NCBI GenBank assembly: GCA_027923965.1
Contig: AP026969.1
Location: 3,348,001-3,412,000 of the forward strand
Source of the DNA: Comamonadaceae bacterium OS-1
GTDB lineage: Bacteria > Pseudomonadota > Gammaproteobacteria > Burkholderiales > Burkholderiaceae_C
Length of the DNA: 64,000 bases
Direction: 5' to 3'
Both the position numbers and the translations under genes were made by a program. Shown here piece by piece: positions 8,372-17,816 of the stretch. The notes beneath the pieces are model-generated. The model did no database searches and was not told the origin of the DNA. It was given only the letters and a program-made list of their open reading frames with translations. Position 1 is the first letter of the stretch. Every line of letters begins with the position of its first letter.

Positions 8372-11146
8372 CTACAAACTCTTCAATGCTGCATCGACTT
8401 CCGCACGGGCCGTGAACTTGTCACCCAATTTAGCCAAATCGTCCAACAAAGCTTTGGCTTGCTTTTTGTCACCTGATTTTATGAAAATCTTCGCCAAGTT
8501 CAGCTTAAATACAGGATTATCCGGCTGCAAGGCAACAACCTTATTCTGCAGCTCAATAGCTTTTGCATAGTCACCCTTTTCGGATAGAAGCGTAGCCAAA
8601 GTATCCATGAACGCAGGTTGATCCGGTGCCAACTTATTGGCTTTCTCGGAGTAGGCAATCGCACTATCTTTTTTGAGCTGTCCCTCAATCCATGCCAAGT
8701 TATTGAACGCCACAGCATTGTCAGGCTGCGCCTGGACAACAGCCATGTAAAGTTTTTCAGCACTGGAAAAATCTTTTTTTACCAGCGCAGTATCTGCCAA
8801 ATAGGTAACAAACTGAATATCCTTGGGGTGGTCTTTCATCCAGGAGGCAGCGAATTTATCCGCCTCGGCCTTCCTATCCGACGTACTCAAAACTGCATGA
8901 ATTTTGGTAGCAGGCTCCAACGCAGTGGATTGTTTTAATCCTGCGCGATAAGCCGCTAAAGCATCATCCCATTTTTTCTGCGCAACATTCACATCGCCTT
9001 CCAGGATATAACCAACAATTTCTTTTGGTCTTTGTTTCTGTATGGAGCGTGCAATTTCAATTGCTTTTGGATAGCGTTCCGCAGAAATATTCAGCATAAT
9101 CAAGTTAGATTGTGCCTCTACCAAATCCGGCTTCAACTCTAATACCTTGTTGAGAGTTTGCTCTGCCGCCGCTGAATTTTTGGCAGCTATGTTCGCGCCA
9201 GCCAATCGCATCAAGGCCTGTACAGACTGTGGCTGCAAGCTCACAAGCTTGGTATACGAAGATATCGCCTGATTGGTATCACCAGAGGCGAGCTGTGCGC
9301 GACCCAAAGCGTCTAGCACCTCCAGACTGTCTGGCAATACTGTTGCGGCACTCTGTGCCGCAGTAAATGCAGCCTTGCTATCCTTATTACGCAAATAGAA
9401 ATCGACCAACAAAATTCGGGGTCCTATTTCCGAGGGGTTGGCTGCGATAGCTTTGTTAATGGCCTCTGCAATCTCGTCCTTCGTCCCGCCAGAACGTGCC
9501 CGCAACTCGGCCAAACCAAGCAAAGCTTGGTTGTTCTTGGGTTCCTTAGCCAGCAGATTTTCTAATCTCTTTTTTGCATCGTCTGGTTTTTTCTCGAAAA
9601 CATCCAAACCAGCCAGGCTGGCAATAGCGGGAAAGTAGGTAGGATTGATTGCAACGGCCTTTTCGAAATTCTTTCGGGCATTCGCATAATCGTTTTGCGA
9701 AATTTGAATTTTTCCACGCAAATTAAAAACCAAAGGATTATTAGGCTGCTTTTTTTCCATCCCATCGATGGCCTTGAGTGCCTTATCGAAATCTTGTCGC
9801 CGCAAATGTGCGCTAATCAATGCAAGATTTGCAGATATTCCCTGATCCGACGAGGCGATATCGTCCAATTCATTGAAAGCGGCTGCCGTATCGCCGCCCA
9901 TCATATGAACCAAGGCCACCGATGTCCGCTTTCTGGGATCTTTGGGATCCAGTTTAGAAGCCTTGGAAAAGTACTCACCGGCTTTTTTAATATCGCCATT
10001 TTGTAAAAAAACCTCACCCGCAATGGAATACAAAGCTGGATCTGTGGGTTCTTGCGTCAAGCCAGGAGTCAAGGCAGCAAGGGCCTTGCCAGGTTGCCCC
10101 ATGCGCAAATAGGTTGTCACCAAGAGTCTACGAGCTACCGTAAGGGTGGAATTGGTGGCAATCGCCTTGCTCAAGTAAACTTCAGCCTGCAAAAAAGAAT
10201 TTAATTGAAACTCAATTAATCCCGCCGATTGCAAGGCAACTGGGTTATCTGGAGATACTTTCAAAAGCTGCTGAGCCAAATTTCTCGCAGCCAGAAAATC
10301 TTTCTTCTGGTATGCCAGCTGCACTTCAAAGTATTTGGTTTGAGGACTTTTTTCAGCAAATTTCTTTAAACTATCAAGCTCTTTTTGGGCCTCATCCAGC
10401 TTATCCTGCTGAAACAAAATGGTTAAAATTCCAGCATACCCAGGAACGTAACCATTTTTGACTTCAGTAGATTTTTTATACGCCAATAAGGCTCCATTCG
10501 GATCATTTTTTCCCAAAAGGAGAATATCTCCCTTCATCTTTAGTGCTTCAGGATTTTCAGGATGTTTTACAATGACGGCATCAATTTGTGACAAGGCCGC
10601 CGAATAGTCATTTTTTGCAGCAAAGTCGCGAGACTTCATGATTAATGCATCTACATTATCTGGCTCATAAGAAAGCGCAGAATTTAATGCACTTTGCGAC
10701 AAGTCAGTTAATCCTTGAGCGGCGTAGGCCTTGCTCAACGACATCTTTAAGTCAGCTTTCGCAGCAATTGACTCCAACTCGATTTTGGAAAAATCATCCG
10801 TTATCTTTTTAAACTTCCCCTGCAGCAGTAATGACTGCACAATTTTCGGCACTACCAAATCATCCGAGTATTTCAAGCGGAGAGATTTATCAAATTCAAT
10901 CTCCGCAGCAGCAGGCTCACCATTTTTTAAAAGAGCAGTGCCCAGTAAAAATCTGGCCTCAGGCAAATTCGGACTTGCTTGCAGCGCATTTTTTATCTGA
11001 ATAATGGCTGTTTTTTGATCGTTTTTCTCAAGGCTTGTTTTTGCAGAAGCAATCAACACCTCCGGTTTTTCATCACCACACGCAGACAAAAATCCAGCCG
11101 CAATTAATACAGGCAGAATTTTATATATAAAAATAGATTTTTTCAT
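8372..11146 (-). CDS. prsT: PEP-CTERM system TPR-repeat lipoprotein PrsT
   Basis: 924 residues. The N-terminus is a lipoprotein signal with lipobox LSAC (Cys23), followed by about 20 tetratricopeptide-like units to the end (for example PDNPVALQSAG, PTYFPAIASLAGL, PDNAVAFNNLAWIEG). Length, lipobox and start match the PrsT family found beside exosortase loci; its role is thought to lie in envelope polysaccharide or PEP-CTERM protein export. It follows prsR by 25 bases. Base composition is markedly AT-rich, with many A/T-ending codons (AAA, ATT, GAA), unlike the GC-rich neighbours, suggesting a different history or relaxed codon selection. Confidence 0.9.
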   Translation of the reverse strand: MKKSIFIYKILPVLIAAGFLSACGDEKPEVLIASAKTSLEKNDQKTAIIQIKNALQASPNLPEARFLLGTALLKNGEPAAAEIEFDKSLRLKYSDDLVVPKIVQSLLLQGKFKKITDDFSKIELESIAAKADLKMSLSKAYAAQGLTDLSQSALNSALSYEPDNVDALIMKSRDFAAKNDYSAALSQIDAVIVKHPENPEALKMKGDILLLGKNDPNGALLAYKKSTEVKNGYVPGYAGILTILFQQDKLDEAQKELDSLKKFAEKSPQTKYFEVQLAYQKKDFLAARNLAQQLLKVSPDNPVALQSAGLIEFQLNSFLQAEVYLSKAIATNSTLTVARRLLVTTYLRMGQPGKALAALTPGLTQEPTDPALYSIAGEVFLQNGDIKKAGEYFSKASKLDPKDPRKRTSVALVHMMGGDTAAAFNELDDIASSDQGISANLALISAHLRRQDFDKALKAIDGMEKKQPNNPLVFNLRGKIQISQNDYANARKNFEKAVAINPTYFPAIASLAGLDVFEKKPDDAKKRLENLLAKEPKNNQALLGLAELRARSGGTKDEIAEAINKAIAANPSEIGPRILLVDFYLRNKDSKAAFTAAQSAATVLPDSLEVLDALGRAQLASGDTNQAISSYTKLVSLQPQSVQALMRLAGANIAAKNSAAAEQTLNKVLELKPDLVEAQSNLIMLNISAERYPKAIEIARSIQKQRPKEIVGYILEGDVNVAQKKWDDALAAYRAGLKQSTALEPATKIHAVLSTSDRKAEADKFAASWMKDHPKDIQFVTYLADTALVKKDFSSAEKLYMAVVQAQPDNAVAFNNLAWIEGQLKKDSAIAYSEKANKLAPDQPAFMDTLATLLSEKGDYAKAIELQNKVVALQPDNPVFKLNLAKIFIKSGDKKQAKALLDDLAKLGDKFTARAEVDAALKSL

Positions 11147-11171
11147 TTTTTATCTCAAAATTAAATACTAA

Positions 11172-12533
11172 TTACTTCAAGCCAAGTCGATGCATTAAAT
11201 CATAAAGCGTCGGTCGACTTACGCCCAACAATTCAGCGGCCTTGACAATATTCCCATTGACACGACCTAGGGCTGCAATCACTGCATTTTTTTCTGCAAT
11301 ATCGCGCACAGCCCTTAGATCCAATGATTTATCTGACATTTCAGACGACTGCGATTCCATACCCACATCTTCGGGAAGAATCTGGTTGCTGTCGGACATA
11401 ATCACCGCCCGCTTGATACAATTTTCGAGTTCCCGAATGTTCCCAGGCCAATTATGCTGTTCAATAAGACGTACACTTTCTTCGCTCAGGTTTAAAGAAC
11501 CTCTATTTTGTTCTCGGGCAAAGCGTCGCACAAATGCAAATGCCAATAACGCGGCATCCCCCTTGCGGGCGCGCAAAGGCGGGATATTGATGACAATTTC
11601 GGCCAAGCGATAGTACAAGTCTTCGCGAAAGCGGCTCTCTTTACTGAGCGCTTTTAAATCTTGGTGGGTGGCGCAGACGATCCGTACATCTACCGGAATT
11701 TCCTGGCGACCGCCCACGCGCTCGATGGTGCGTTCCTGGATGAACCGCAGTAACTTGGCCTGTAACGAAAAAGGCAAATCCCCAATTTCGTCCAGCATCA
11801 AGGTCCCACCATTGGCCAGTTCAATCTTTCCGAGCGTGGTTTTGGCAGCACCGGTGAATGCGCCCTTTTCGTAACCAAAGAGCTCACTTTCCAACAGGTT
11901 TTCAGGAATAGCAGCACAGTTGATAGCTACGAATTTCTCATTTTTACGCGGCGATGCCTGGTGCAGGCCCCGTGCCAAAACCTCTTTACCGGTACCGCTC
12001 TCACCCAAGAGCATGACGGTGGCGGTGGTATTAGCGACTTTTTCAATCGTGCGGCAGACGCGCAGCATCTCTGGATCGCGGGTAATCAAACCCGTTAGTG
12101 CATCCGGCTGGTACATGGACTGCAAGCGCCGGTTTTCCTTCTGCAACTCGAACATCCTGAAGGCACGTTCGATGGTCAGATTCAGCAATTCGGGCTCGAA
12201 AGGCTTTGCAAAAAAATCATAGGCCCCCAATGCCACGGCGCGCAATGCATTCGTCTGGTCGTTTTGGCCCGTCAACACAATCACCTTGGTATCCGGCTCC
12301 ACCGCCAGGATTTGCTCCAACAGGCGGAAACCCTCGGCAACGCCGTCAGCGTCCGGCGGCAGGCCCAAGTCCATAGTGACGACCGCCGGGCTATGCCTGC
12401 GCAGTTGCACCATGGCGCTGTCGCGGTCATGGGCGGTTACAGAGTCAAACTTATCGACAGACCATTTGATTTGCTTTTGGAGCGCCAAATCATCTTCCAC
12501 GATCAAAAGTGAACGTGCCACATCTGCGCTCAT
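11172..12533 (-). CDS. prsR: PEP-CTERM-box sigma-54 response regulator PrsR
   Basis: 453 residues. The receiver domain has acidic pair ED (13-15) and phospho-acceptor Asp55 in VTMDLGLPP. The AAA+ activator domain has Walker A GESGTGKE (177-184), GAFTGA (224-229) for sigma-54 contact, and Walker B LMLDEIG. A Fis-type helix-turn-helix ends the protein (VKAAELLGVSRPTLYDLM). It should activate sigma-54 promoters of PEP-CTERM genes when phosphorylated by PrsK. Its ATG overlaps the prsK stop by 4 bases. I found no convincing -24/-12 promoter within this cluster, so its targets are probably elsewhere. Confidence 0.93.
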   Translation of the reverse strand: MSADVARSLLIVEDDLALQKQIKWSVDKFDSVTAHDRDSAMVQLRRHSPAVVTMDLGLPPDADGVAEGFRLLEQILAVEPDTKVIVLTGQNDQTNALRAVALGAYDFFAKPFEPELLNLTIERAFRMFELQKENRRLQSMYQPDALTGLITRDPEMLRVCRTIEKVANTTATVMLLGESGTGKEVLARGLHQASPRKNEKFVAINCAAIPENLLESELFGYEKGAFTGAAKTTLGKIELANGGTLMLDEIGDLPFSLQAKLLRFIQERTIERVGGRQEIPVDVRIVCATHQDLKALSKESRFREDLYYRLAEIVINIPPLRARKGDAALLAFAFVRRFAREQNRGSLNLSEESVRLIEQHNWPGNIRELENCIKRAVIMSDSNQILPEDVGMESQSSEMSDKSLDLRAVRDIAEKNAVIAALGRVNGNIVKAAELLGVSRPTLYDLMHRLGLK

Positions 12534-14635
12534 GACGTCCCCAATACGTGGAGATCTGACCCCTGATGGACCTCAAACAAAGGCAATAAAAGTGTCACCA
12601 GCGTTCCTTTATTTAGCGCACTATTCACGAGAATTTTGCCTCCTAATTCCTGTACGTACTGAAAGCTTTCATAAGCACCGATACCCATCCCCGCTTGCTT
12701 GGTGGTTTGAAACGGCTTGAAAAGACGTTCCTGGACGAATTCCTCGCTCATGCCTTGCCCGGTGTCGCCAATCTCTATGCGGGCCTGCCCGTTGTGACGG
12801 TCCAGTGTCAGCCATACCCGCCCGGAGGGGTCTGTGGCATCAAAGGCATTTTGCACAATGTGTCCGATGATCCGCTCCAGGCGCTCTTCGTGGCCCCGGG
12901 TCACAATTCTGTCAGCCTGCGTTACCTCAAGGTGGCGATCACGTTTGGACGCTACCAAGGAAATACGCTGCACGATAGCACCCAAATCCACGCCCACTGC
13001 CGTTCCCGGAGGCGTAGCCCCCTCTCTTAACTGAAGCATCAGTTGGCGCATTCTGTCCAAGGAGTTTTCGACGGTCATCAGCATGTCTTGCTGAAACTCC
13101 GGATTGGCATGCAGACGTTTGGCATTTTTCAGCATAAGCGATAGCTGGGTCACAATATTTTTAAGGTCGTGCACCACAAAGGCCGACATGCGGTTGAACG
13201 CATCAAACTTGCGAACCTCCAGTAAGGCTTCAGTGGCCCGCATCTGGGCCAGATAGCTTGCCGCCTGGCGACCTGCGGTTTTAAGCAGATCGTTTACCTC
13301 CCAATTCACCTCGATATTGGTACGGGCGCGGGCCAGAACGACAAAACCGATCAGCTCTCCACCGGCCGTCAAAGGCACGATCAGCCAAGCCTGTATGACA
13401 TCTTGCAGCCACACCGGCAGCACAAGGTCTCCATAGCGCTTGGAAAAAGAACGGTACTCCTCCAGATTGATCACCCAACCACTGCGCACCAGAAACTGGC
13501 AGAACGACGATTCCGCATCCTCTTTAACCGACGTTGCCGCCAGGTTCCAGTGGGCCGTCTGGCGAAATGAGGCTTCACCGGTACTTTTCATCCACAGCCC
13601 CCCGCCAGGACTGTCCAGCATGTCGGCCAGCGCACGGACCACCTGCTGCCCCATGTCCTGCGGGGCGTTGTTGCTGGACAGCGTTTGGGTGAACTTCAGC
13701 CACTCTTCCCGGTAGTCGTAGCGGTAGCGAAAAAAGTGTTTGCCAACCAACACCCTGAGCTTGGCCCGGAAAGACCCCGACAACGCCAACACCATCAGCG
13801 CAATCAGGGCCGAAAACACCACCCCCACCTGCAGTGCACGCCCCCATTCACCACCGAAGTAGCGCACGTAATAACCCACGGCAGAAATGAAGATCAGGTA
13901 GGCACCGGCCACCAACAAGGTCGCCGAATGGAAAGCCGCCTTTTGGGATATCCGGATACTCGAAATCCAGTCGCGGCGGCGGGTGGTAGAGAGCAACAAC
14001 AGCAGCACCATCAGGGCATGCACCGCCCCGCGCACGCTCAGTGCATCGCCATCCAGGTGTTTAAACAAAACCGCTTGCGAGTACAGATACAGGTCAAACA
14101 GGAACAAGCCTGCCAGCCCCAAACTCAAAGGTTTGACGTTCCAGCGTGAATCCTCGGTCACATTGCGGTAGATCTGCTCCAACAAAACCAAGGCCAACAC
14201 CGGCAGGGCCATGGCACACATCAGCGCCATCGCCCGTATATCCCCCAAAGCGCTAAAACCAAACGGTGCCAGGGTCTGCGTGAGCAGGCTCAAAACCACC
14301 AGACCCCCCGCCATCACGGGCAGCCAGACCATGCCAGGGGGCAACTTGCCGTCCCGGCTGGAACGGCACAGCGCCAGCATGAACCCAAACCAGCAACCGT
14401 AGCGCAGTACATCGGCAAGGTTGCCCAGCAACAGCCACCACAGATTGATGATGGACAAAAGCTGGCACACGCCCCAGACGGCAGAGAACACCACCGCAAA
14501 CAGCAGATACAAGGCGGATTTGTTTCTGGGTGGGCTGGCAACCCCCATGGCCAACAAGCGCAGCGCAAAACCTACGTACGCCAAGCCCACCAGGGCGTAA
14601 CCTACGAAGGTCAAAGTCACAGTTTCTTTGTCCAT
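12530..14635 (-). CDS. prsK: PEP-CTERM system histidine kinase PrsK
   Basis: 701 residues. The first ~290 residues hold a series of hydrophobic helices forming a membrane sensor. A GAF-like region follows (about 310-450). The phospho-acceptor His489 is in VVHDLKNIVTQL, and the ATPase domain shows NAFDA, GDTGQGM and GMGIGAYES boxes. The HDLKN version of the H-box and the overall plan match PrsK of exosortase-linked systems. It overlaps prsR by 4 bases and starts 39 bases after the sugar transferase stop, so kinase and regulator are a cognate pair in one operon. Confidence 0.92.
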   Translation of the reverse strand: MDKETVTLTFVGYALVGLAYVGFALRLLAMGVASPPRNKSALYLLFAVVFSAVWGVCQLLSIINLWWLLLGNLADVLRYGCWFGFMLALCRSSRDGKLPPGMVWLPVMAGGLVVLSLLTQTLAPFGFSALGDIRAMALMCAMALPVLALVLLEQIYRNVTEDSRWNVKPLSLGLAGLFLFDLYLYSQAVLFKHLDGDALSVRGAVHALMVLLLLLSTTRRRDWISSIRISQKAAFHSATLLVAGAYLIFISAVGYYVRYFGGEWGRALQVGVVFSALIALMVLALSGSFRAKLRVLVGKHFFRYRYDYREEWLKFTQTLSSNNAPQDMGQQVVRALADMLDSPGGGLWMKSTGEASFRQTAHWNLAATSVKEDAESSFCQFLVRSGWVINLEEYRSFSKRYGDLVLPVWLQDVIQAWLIVPLTAGGELIGFVVLARARTNIEVNWEVNDLLKTAGRQAASYLAQMRATEALLEVRKFDAFNRMSAFVVHDLKNIVTQLSLMLKNAKRLHANPEFQQDMLMTVENSLDRMRQLMLQLREGATPPGTAVGVDLGAIVQRISLVASKRDRHLEVTQADRIVTRGHEERLERIIGHIVQNAFDATDPSGRVWLTLDRHNGQARIEIGDTGQGMSEEFVQERLFKPFQTTKQAGMGIGAYESFQYVQELGGKILVNSALNKGTLVTLLLPLFEVHQGSDLHVLGTS

Positions 14636-14674
14636 GGATTCACCTGGCGTGCGGCAACAACCGCATGCTGCCCT

Positions 14675-16054
14675 TCAGCGTGCGCCCTTGGCCATCAGCA
14701 CCACGCCAACGGTTTCAAACAAGATGATGATGTCCAAAAAGAGCGAATGGTTTTTGACGTAATACAGGTCGTATTGCAGCTTTTCTGCAGAATCTTCCAG
14801 GGTGGCACCGTAGTGGTAACGGACCTGGGCCCAGCCCGTCACCCCAGGCTTGACGCTCTGGCGCACCGCATAGTAGGGTATTTGGCGTGTCAACTGATCG
14901 ACAAAATAAGGCCGCTCGGGCCGTGGCCCGACCATGCTCATGTCGCCATTGAGCACGCAAAACAACTGCGGCAACTCGTCGATACGCACCTTGCGGATGA
15001 ACTTGCCGACCTTGGTGACACGGTCGTCCTTGGCGGCGGCCCAACGGGGGGTTCCATCTTTCTCGGCATCGGCGCGCATGCTGCGAAACTTCACCACATT
15101 GAACAATCGGCCATTGAAGCCCACCCGTTCCTGGCGGTAAAAGATCGGACCTGGGCTTTCCAGTACCACTAGCAACATGGTGATGAGCATGATGGGCAGG
15201 CTGAGCAGAATCAGCACCAAGGCGCTGAAAATATCGAACAGGCGCTTCACTGCGGTACGCACGCCGCCCTGGCTGAAACCGTCGCCAAAAATCAACCACC
15301 CGGCATTCACCGAATCCAGGCGGATCTGGCCTTTGGTTTTTTCGAAATGCGTGGCTACATCCACCACCCGCACACCATGCAGCTTGCAGTCCAGCAGCTC
15401 GCGTAAGGGCATGCTGCCCCCCCGGCGCTCCACCAGCGCCACCACAATTTCATCCACTTCCAGTTCCAGCGCGGTGTCGGTCAAAGACTTGTGCTTGGAC
15501 AATATTCCCCACGCCGACACCTCGGACTCGGCCTCGTTCGGGCTGGCGTAGTAACCCACCACATCCACATGCGGATCTTCATTCTTGAGCGTTTTTCCTA
15601 CCAGGGCCGCGCGGGGCCCGGTGCCAAATACCAGCACCCGGTGGCGCATCATGGACTGCGGCATCGAATGGACCACGTACACCCGGTGCAATATCACCAC
15701 CACGAAGCCCACCATCGCAGCCATGGCCAGGGTCTCCCGGCTGGTAGAGCTCTGAGGGAAAAGGGAAAAGACGCCGTAGGTCAGCGGCAATGCCAGCACC
15801 AGGGACAACACCGCACGCGCACGCGACTGGTTCAGCGAACGGTTATGGATGCGCTGGTAAAAGCCCAAAGCCGAATTGATCACCAGCATGCCCAGCGACA
15901 GCAAACTGGCATGCCCCAGTAGAGACACCACCGAGGTGAAATCTTCACCTTTCCAAATGGCTACAGCCAAAACGGCCAGAACAACCAGCGCCAGATCGAA
16001 AAAAACCTGCTGGAGCGTGCGCCTATGCAGATAGTGGTTAAATATTTTGATCAC
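14675..16054 (-). CDS. Undecaprenyl-phosphate sugar phosphotransferase, PEP-CTERM-associated type
   Basis: 459 residues from a GTG start preceded by GGCGGCAGGT. N-terminal membrane helices and a nucleotide-fold region (VFGTGPRAALVG) precede the C-terminal sugar transferase domain: KRLFDIFSALVLILLSLP, then FRSMRADAE, RIDELPQL, MSMVGPRPERP and GVTGWAQV. Such enzymes attach the first sugar-1-phosphate to the lipid carrier for exopolysaccharide synthesis. The form seen here is the EpsB-like type that accompanies exosortase/EPS clusters. It is the first gene of the minus-strand run, but the rest of an EPS operon is absent. Confidence 0.9.
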   Translation of the reverse strand: MIKIFNHYLHRRTLQQVFFDLALVVLAVLAVAIWKGEDFTSVVSLLGHASLLSLGMLVINSALGFYQRIHNRSLNQSRARAVLSLVLALPLTYGVFSLFPQSSTSRETLAMAAMVGFVVVILHRVYVVHSMPQSMMRHRVLVFGTGPRAALVGKTLKNEDPHVDVVGYYASPNEAESEVSAWGILSKHKSLTDTALELEVDEIVVALVERRGGSMPLRELLDCKLHGVRVVDVATHFEKTKGQIRLDSVNAGWLIFGDGFSQGGVRTAVKRLFDIFSALVLILLSLPIMLITMLLVVLESPGPIFYRQERVGFNGRLFNVVKFRSMRADAEKDGTPRWAAAKDDRVTKVGKFIRKVRIDELPQLFCVLNGDMSMVGPRPERPYFVDQLTRQIPYYAVRQSVKPGVTGWAQVRYHYGATLEDSAEKLQYDLYYVKNHSLFLDIIILFETVGVVLMAKGAR

Positions 16055-16422
16055 ACCTGCCGCCCATCTGCTGCAATAACTCTACGACCCGGTCAATTAA
16101 CCGCAGTTCAGTGTCTAGATTTTTTAGAAAACGCATCGAATATCGGTTGGTCCAATGGAATATGGTTTGAATATAAAGCGCATTTGACAGGATTTTTAGG
16201 TGCTTTGGCCCAATGCGGTGATCTGTAAATTTGGCTGCTGCATTATGGGCTTTTTTTGAGTCAGTCATGGGGCGCCGGGGCAAGCGCTCTGTTCACTTTT
16301 TAGATGCATACAAGGCATTGGTCACACCTTGGCCCGGTACATTGCAGGCTTATACCTGCTGCTGCGTGCTCGTGCACCGGGCGGTGCAAAGACGGCACCC
16401 GCAGGCACGGCAAAATCGCTCC
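16055..16422. other. Divergent intergenic region between sugar transferase and flavin monooxygenase
   Basis: This 368-base gap is AT-rich in its first half, like prsT, and GC-rich afterwards. It must hold the promoter for the minus-strand sugar transferase operon. I saw no sigma-54 -24/-12 site and no clear sigma-70 pair. A minus-strand ORF of 81 codons (16038-16283) ends overlapping the transferase start but lacks a ribosome site and a recognisable family, so it is not called. Confidence 0.5.
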
Positions 16423-17604
16423 ATGGTTCAACATTTACTGATCTCGGGCGCCGGCATTGGCGGCATGGCAGCCGCCGTGGCAGGTGCCCGGGCCGGGTGG
16501 AGCGTGCGCATGTTTGAGCGCGCGCCTGTCTTGAGCGAAGTGGGCGCGGGCATCCAGATCGGCCCCAACGTGACCCGGCTGCTGCACGGCTGGGGTCTGC
16601 AGGACGCTTTGGCCGCCGTGGCCGCCTTTCCCCCGCATCTGCAGGTGCGTGACGCTTTGACCGCCCACGGACTGGGCCGTCTGACCCTGGGCACGGATAT
16701 GCAGCAGCGCTACGGCGCGCCCTACGCCACACTGCATCGGGCCGACCTGTTGGCGCTATTGCACACCGCCGTACAACAAACCAACACCCAACTGCATCTC
16801 GACCACCCGCTACAGCATTTCAGCCAGACCCCCATTGGCGTGTCGGTACGCGGCAGCACAACCGAAGAAGTCCACGGCGATGCCCTGGTGGGTGCCGACG
16901 GCCTGTGGAGCCCCGTACGCCAATGGCTGCTGCACGACGGCCCACCCCGCAGCACCGGCCACCTGGCTTACCGCACCCTGGTACGCCAGGCGGACCTGCC
17001 ACCGGGCCTGCGCTCGCAGCACGTCACGGCGTGGCTCGGCCCGGCGTTGCATGTGGTGCAGTACCCCGTATGCGGCGGCGATTGGCTCAACGTCGTGGCC
17101 ATCGTGCACGGCCAATTGCCGCCACAACACACCAGCCTGGAACACTGGGACCACAGCGCCAACGCCGCCGACCTGCGCGCCAGCCTGGCGGGCGTGTGCC
17201 GCCCGCTGCAGGACCTGTTGCAGGCCATCCCCGCCTGGCGCTTGTGGGTGCTGTGCGACCGCCCGCCCATGGCCGGAGCCCACCAGCAGGCGCAGGGCCA
17301 TGTCGCGTTGCTGGGCGATGCAGCCCATCCGATGCGGCCCTACCTGGCCCAGGGCGCGGGCATGGCGATAGAAGATGCCGCCGCACTGGCCAACGTGCTG
17401 CAACCTGGTACTGATATCCCTGCCGCGCTGGCCGAATACGCCCGCCAACGCTGGCAACGCAACGCACGGGTGCAGGCCCGCGCCATCCGCAATGGCCGCA
17501 TCTTCCACGCCACGGGCCTGGTGCGCTGGGGCCGGGACCGGGCCATGCAGCTGGGCGGCGAACGCCTGCTGGATCTGCCCTGGCTGTACGCTGCGGGCCA
17601 ATAG
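16423..17604 (+). CDS. FAD-dependent aromatic monooxygenase (salicylate hydroxylase-like)
   Basis: 393 residues from the ATG at 16423; upstream in-frame codons lack similarity. The N-terminal dinucleotide fold is ISGAGIGGMAAAVAG with the acidic strand end FERAP. The second FAD motif is VALLGDAAHPMRPYLAQGAG, whose GD binds the ribityl chain. It belongs to class A flavoprotein hydroxylases such as salicylate or 3-hydroxybenzoate 6-hydroxylases, which use NAD(P)H and oxygen. The substrate cannot be read from the sequence, and no ring-cleavage genes flank it. A family 1 repeat starts 7 bases after its stop. Confidence 0.88.
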   Translation: MVQHLLISGAGIGGMAAAVAGARAGWSVRMFERAPVLSEVGAGIQIGPNVTRLLHGWGLQDALAAVAAFPPHLQVRDALTAHGLGRLTLGTDMQQRYGAPYATLHRADLLALLHTAVQQTNTQLHLDHPLQHFSQTPIGVSVRGSTTEEVHGDALVGADGLWSPVRQWLLHDGPPRSTGHLAYRTLVRQADLPPGLRSQHVTAWLGPALHVVQYPVCGGDWLNVVAIVHGQLPPQHTSLEHWDHSANAADLRASLAGVCRPLQDLLQAIPAWRLWVLCDRPPMAGAHQQAQGHVALLGDAAHPMRPYLAQGAGMAIEDAAALANVLQPGTDIPAALAEYARQRWQRNARVQARAIRNGRIFHATGLVRWGRDRAMQLGGERLLDLPWLYAAGQ

Positions 17605-17610
17605 CTATTA

Positions 17611-17667
17611 AATATATAGCTGCTTATGCTGATGGAATCAGCACAGGCGGTCTATTTTCTTTAAATC
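17611..17667 (+). repeat. Family 1 palindromic repeat, copy 3
   Basis: Forward orientation: ATAGCTGCTTATGCTGATGG, then AATCAGCACAGGCGG and TCTATTTTCTTTAAA. The stem GCTGAT/ATCAGC differs from the GCTTAT/ATAAGC version at paired positions. It lies 7 bases after the monooxygenase stop. Confidence 0.88.
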
Positions 17668-17712
17668 CGGGATTCCAAAGTACGCCCGCCCGCACAGCAT
17701 TTCTGGCATCTG

Positions 17713-17741
17713 CCCTTGAAACGTCACAACTTGCCCTTATC
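17713..17741 (+). promoter_or_regulatory. groES heat-shock promoter candidate
   Basis: CCCTTGAA (17713-17720), 13 bases, then CCCTTATC (17734-17741) resembles the sigma-32 consensus. The overlapping TTGAAA (17716-17721), 17 bases, TATCAT (17739-17744) also reads as a sigma-70 promoter. It sits immediately before the CIRCE operator. Confidence 0.65.
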
Positions 17742-17742
17742 A

Positions 17743-17769
17743 TTAGCACTCGTAGGGGTTGAGTGCTAG
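17743..17769 (+). promoter_or_regulatory. CIRCE operator (HrcA binding site)
   Basis: Inverted repeat TTAGCACTC-N9-GAGTGCTAG, one mismatch from the CIRCE consensus, 47 bases before the groES start. HrcA is expected to repress groESL here; it overlaps the promoter's -10/start region. Confidence 0.95.
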
Positions 17770-17816
17770 CACCCACCCCACGCCCCTTTTTTACCGTTCC
17801 ATTTTTAGGAGACTCT

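Noticed and set aside
11147-16230. Sigma-54 (-24/-12) promoters in front of the prs genes and sugar transferase
   Set aside because: Searched both strands by eye for TGGCAC-N5-TTGCA-like sites in the gaps; none was convincing.
16038-16283. Minus-strand ORF of 81 codons ending at the sugar transferase start
   Set aside because: No recognisable family, no ribosome site at either possible ATG, and it runs across an AT/GC boundary. It could be a remnant, but it is not supported as a gene.
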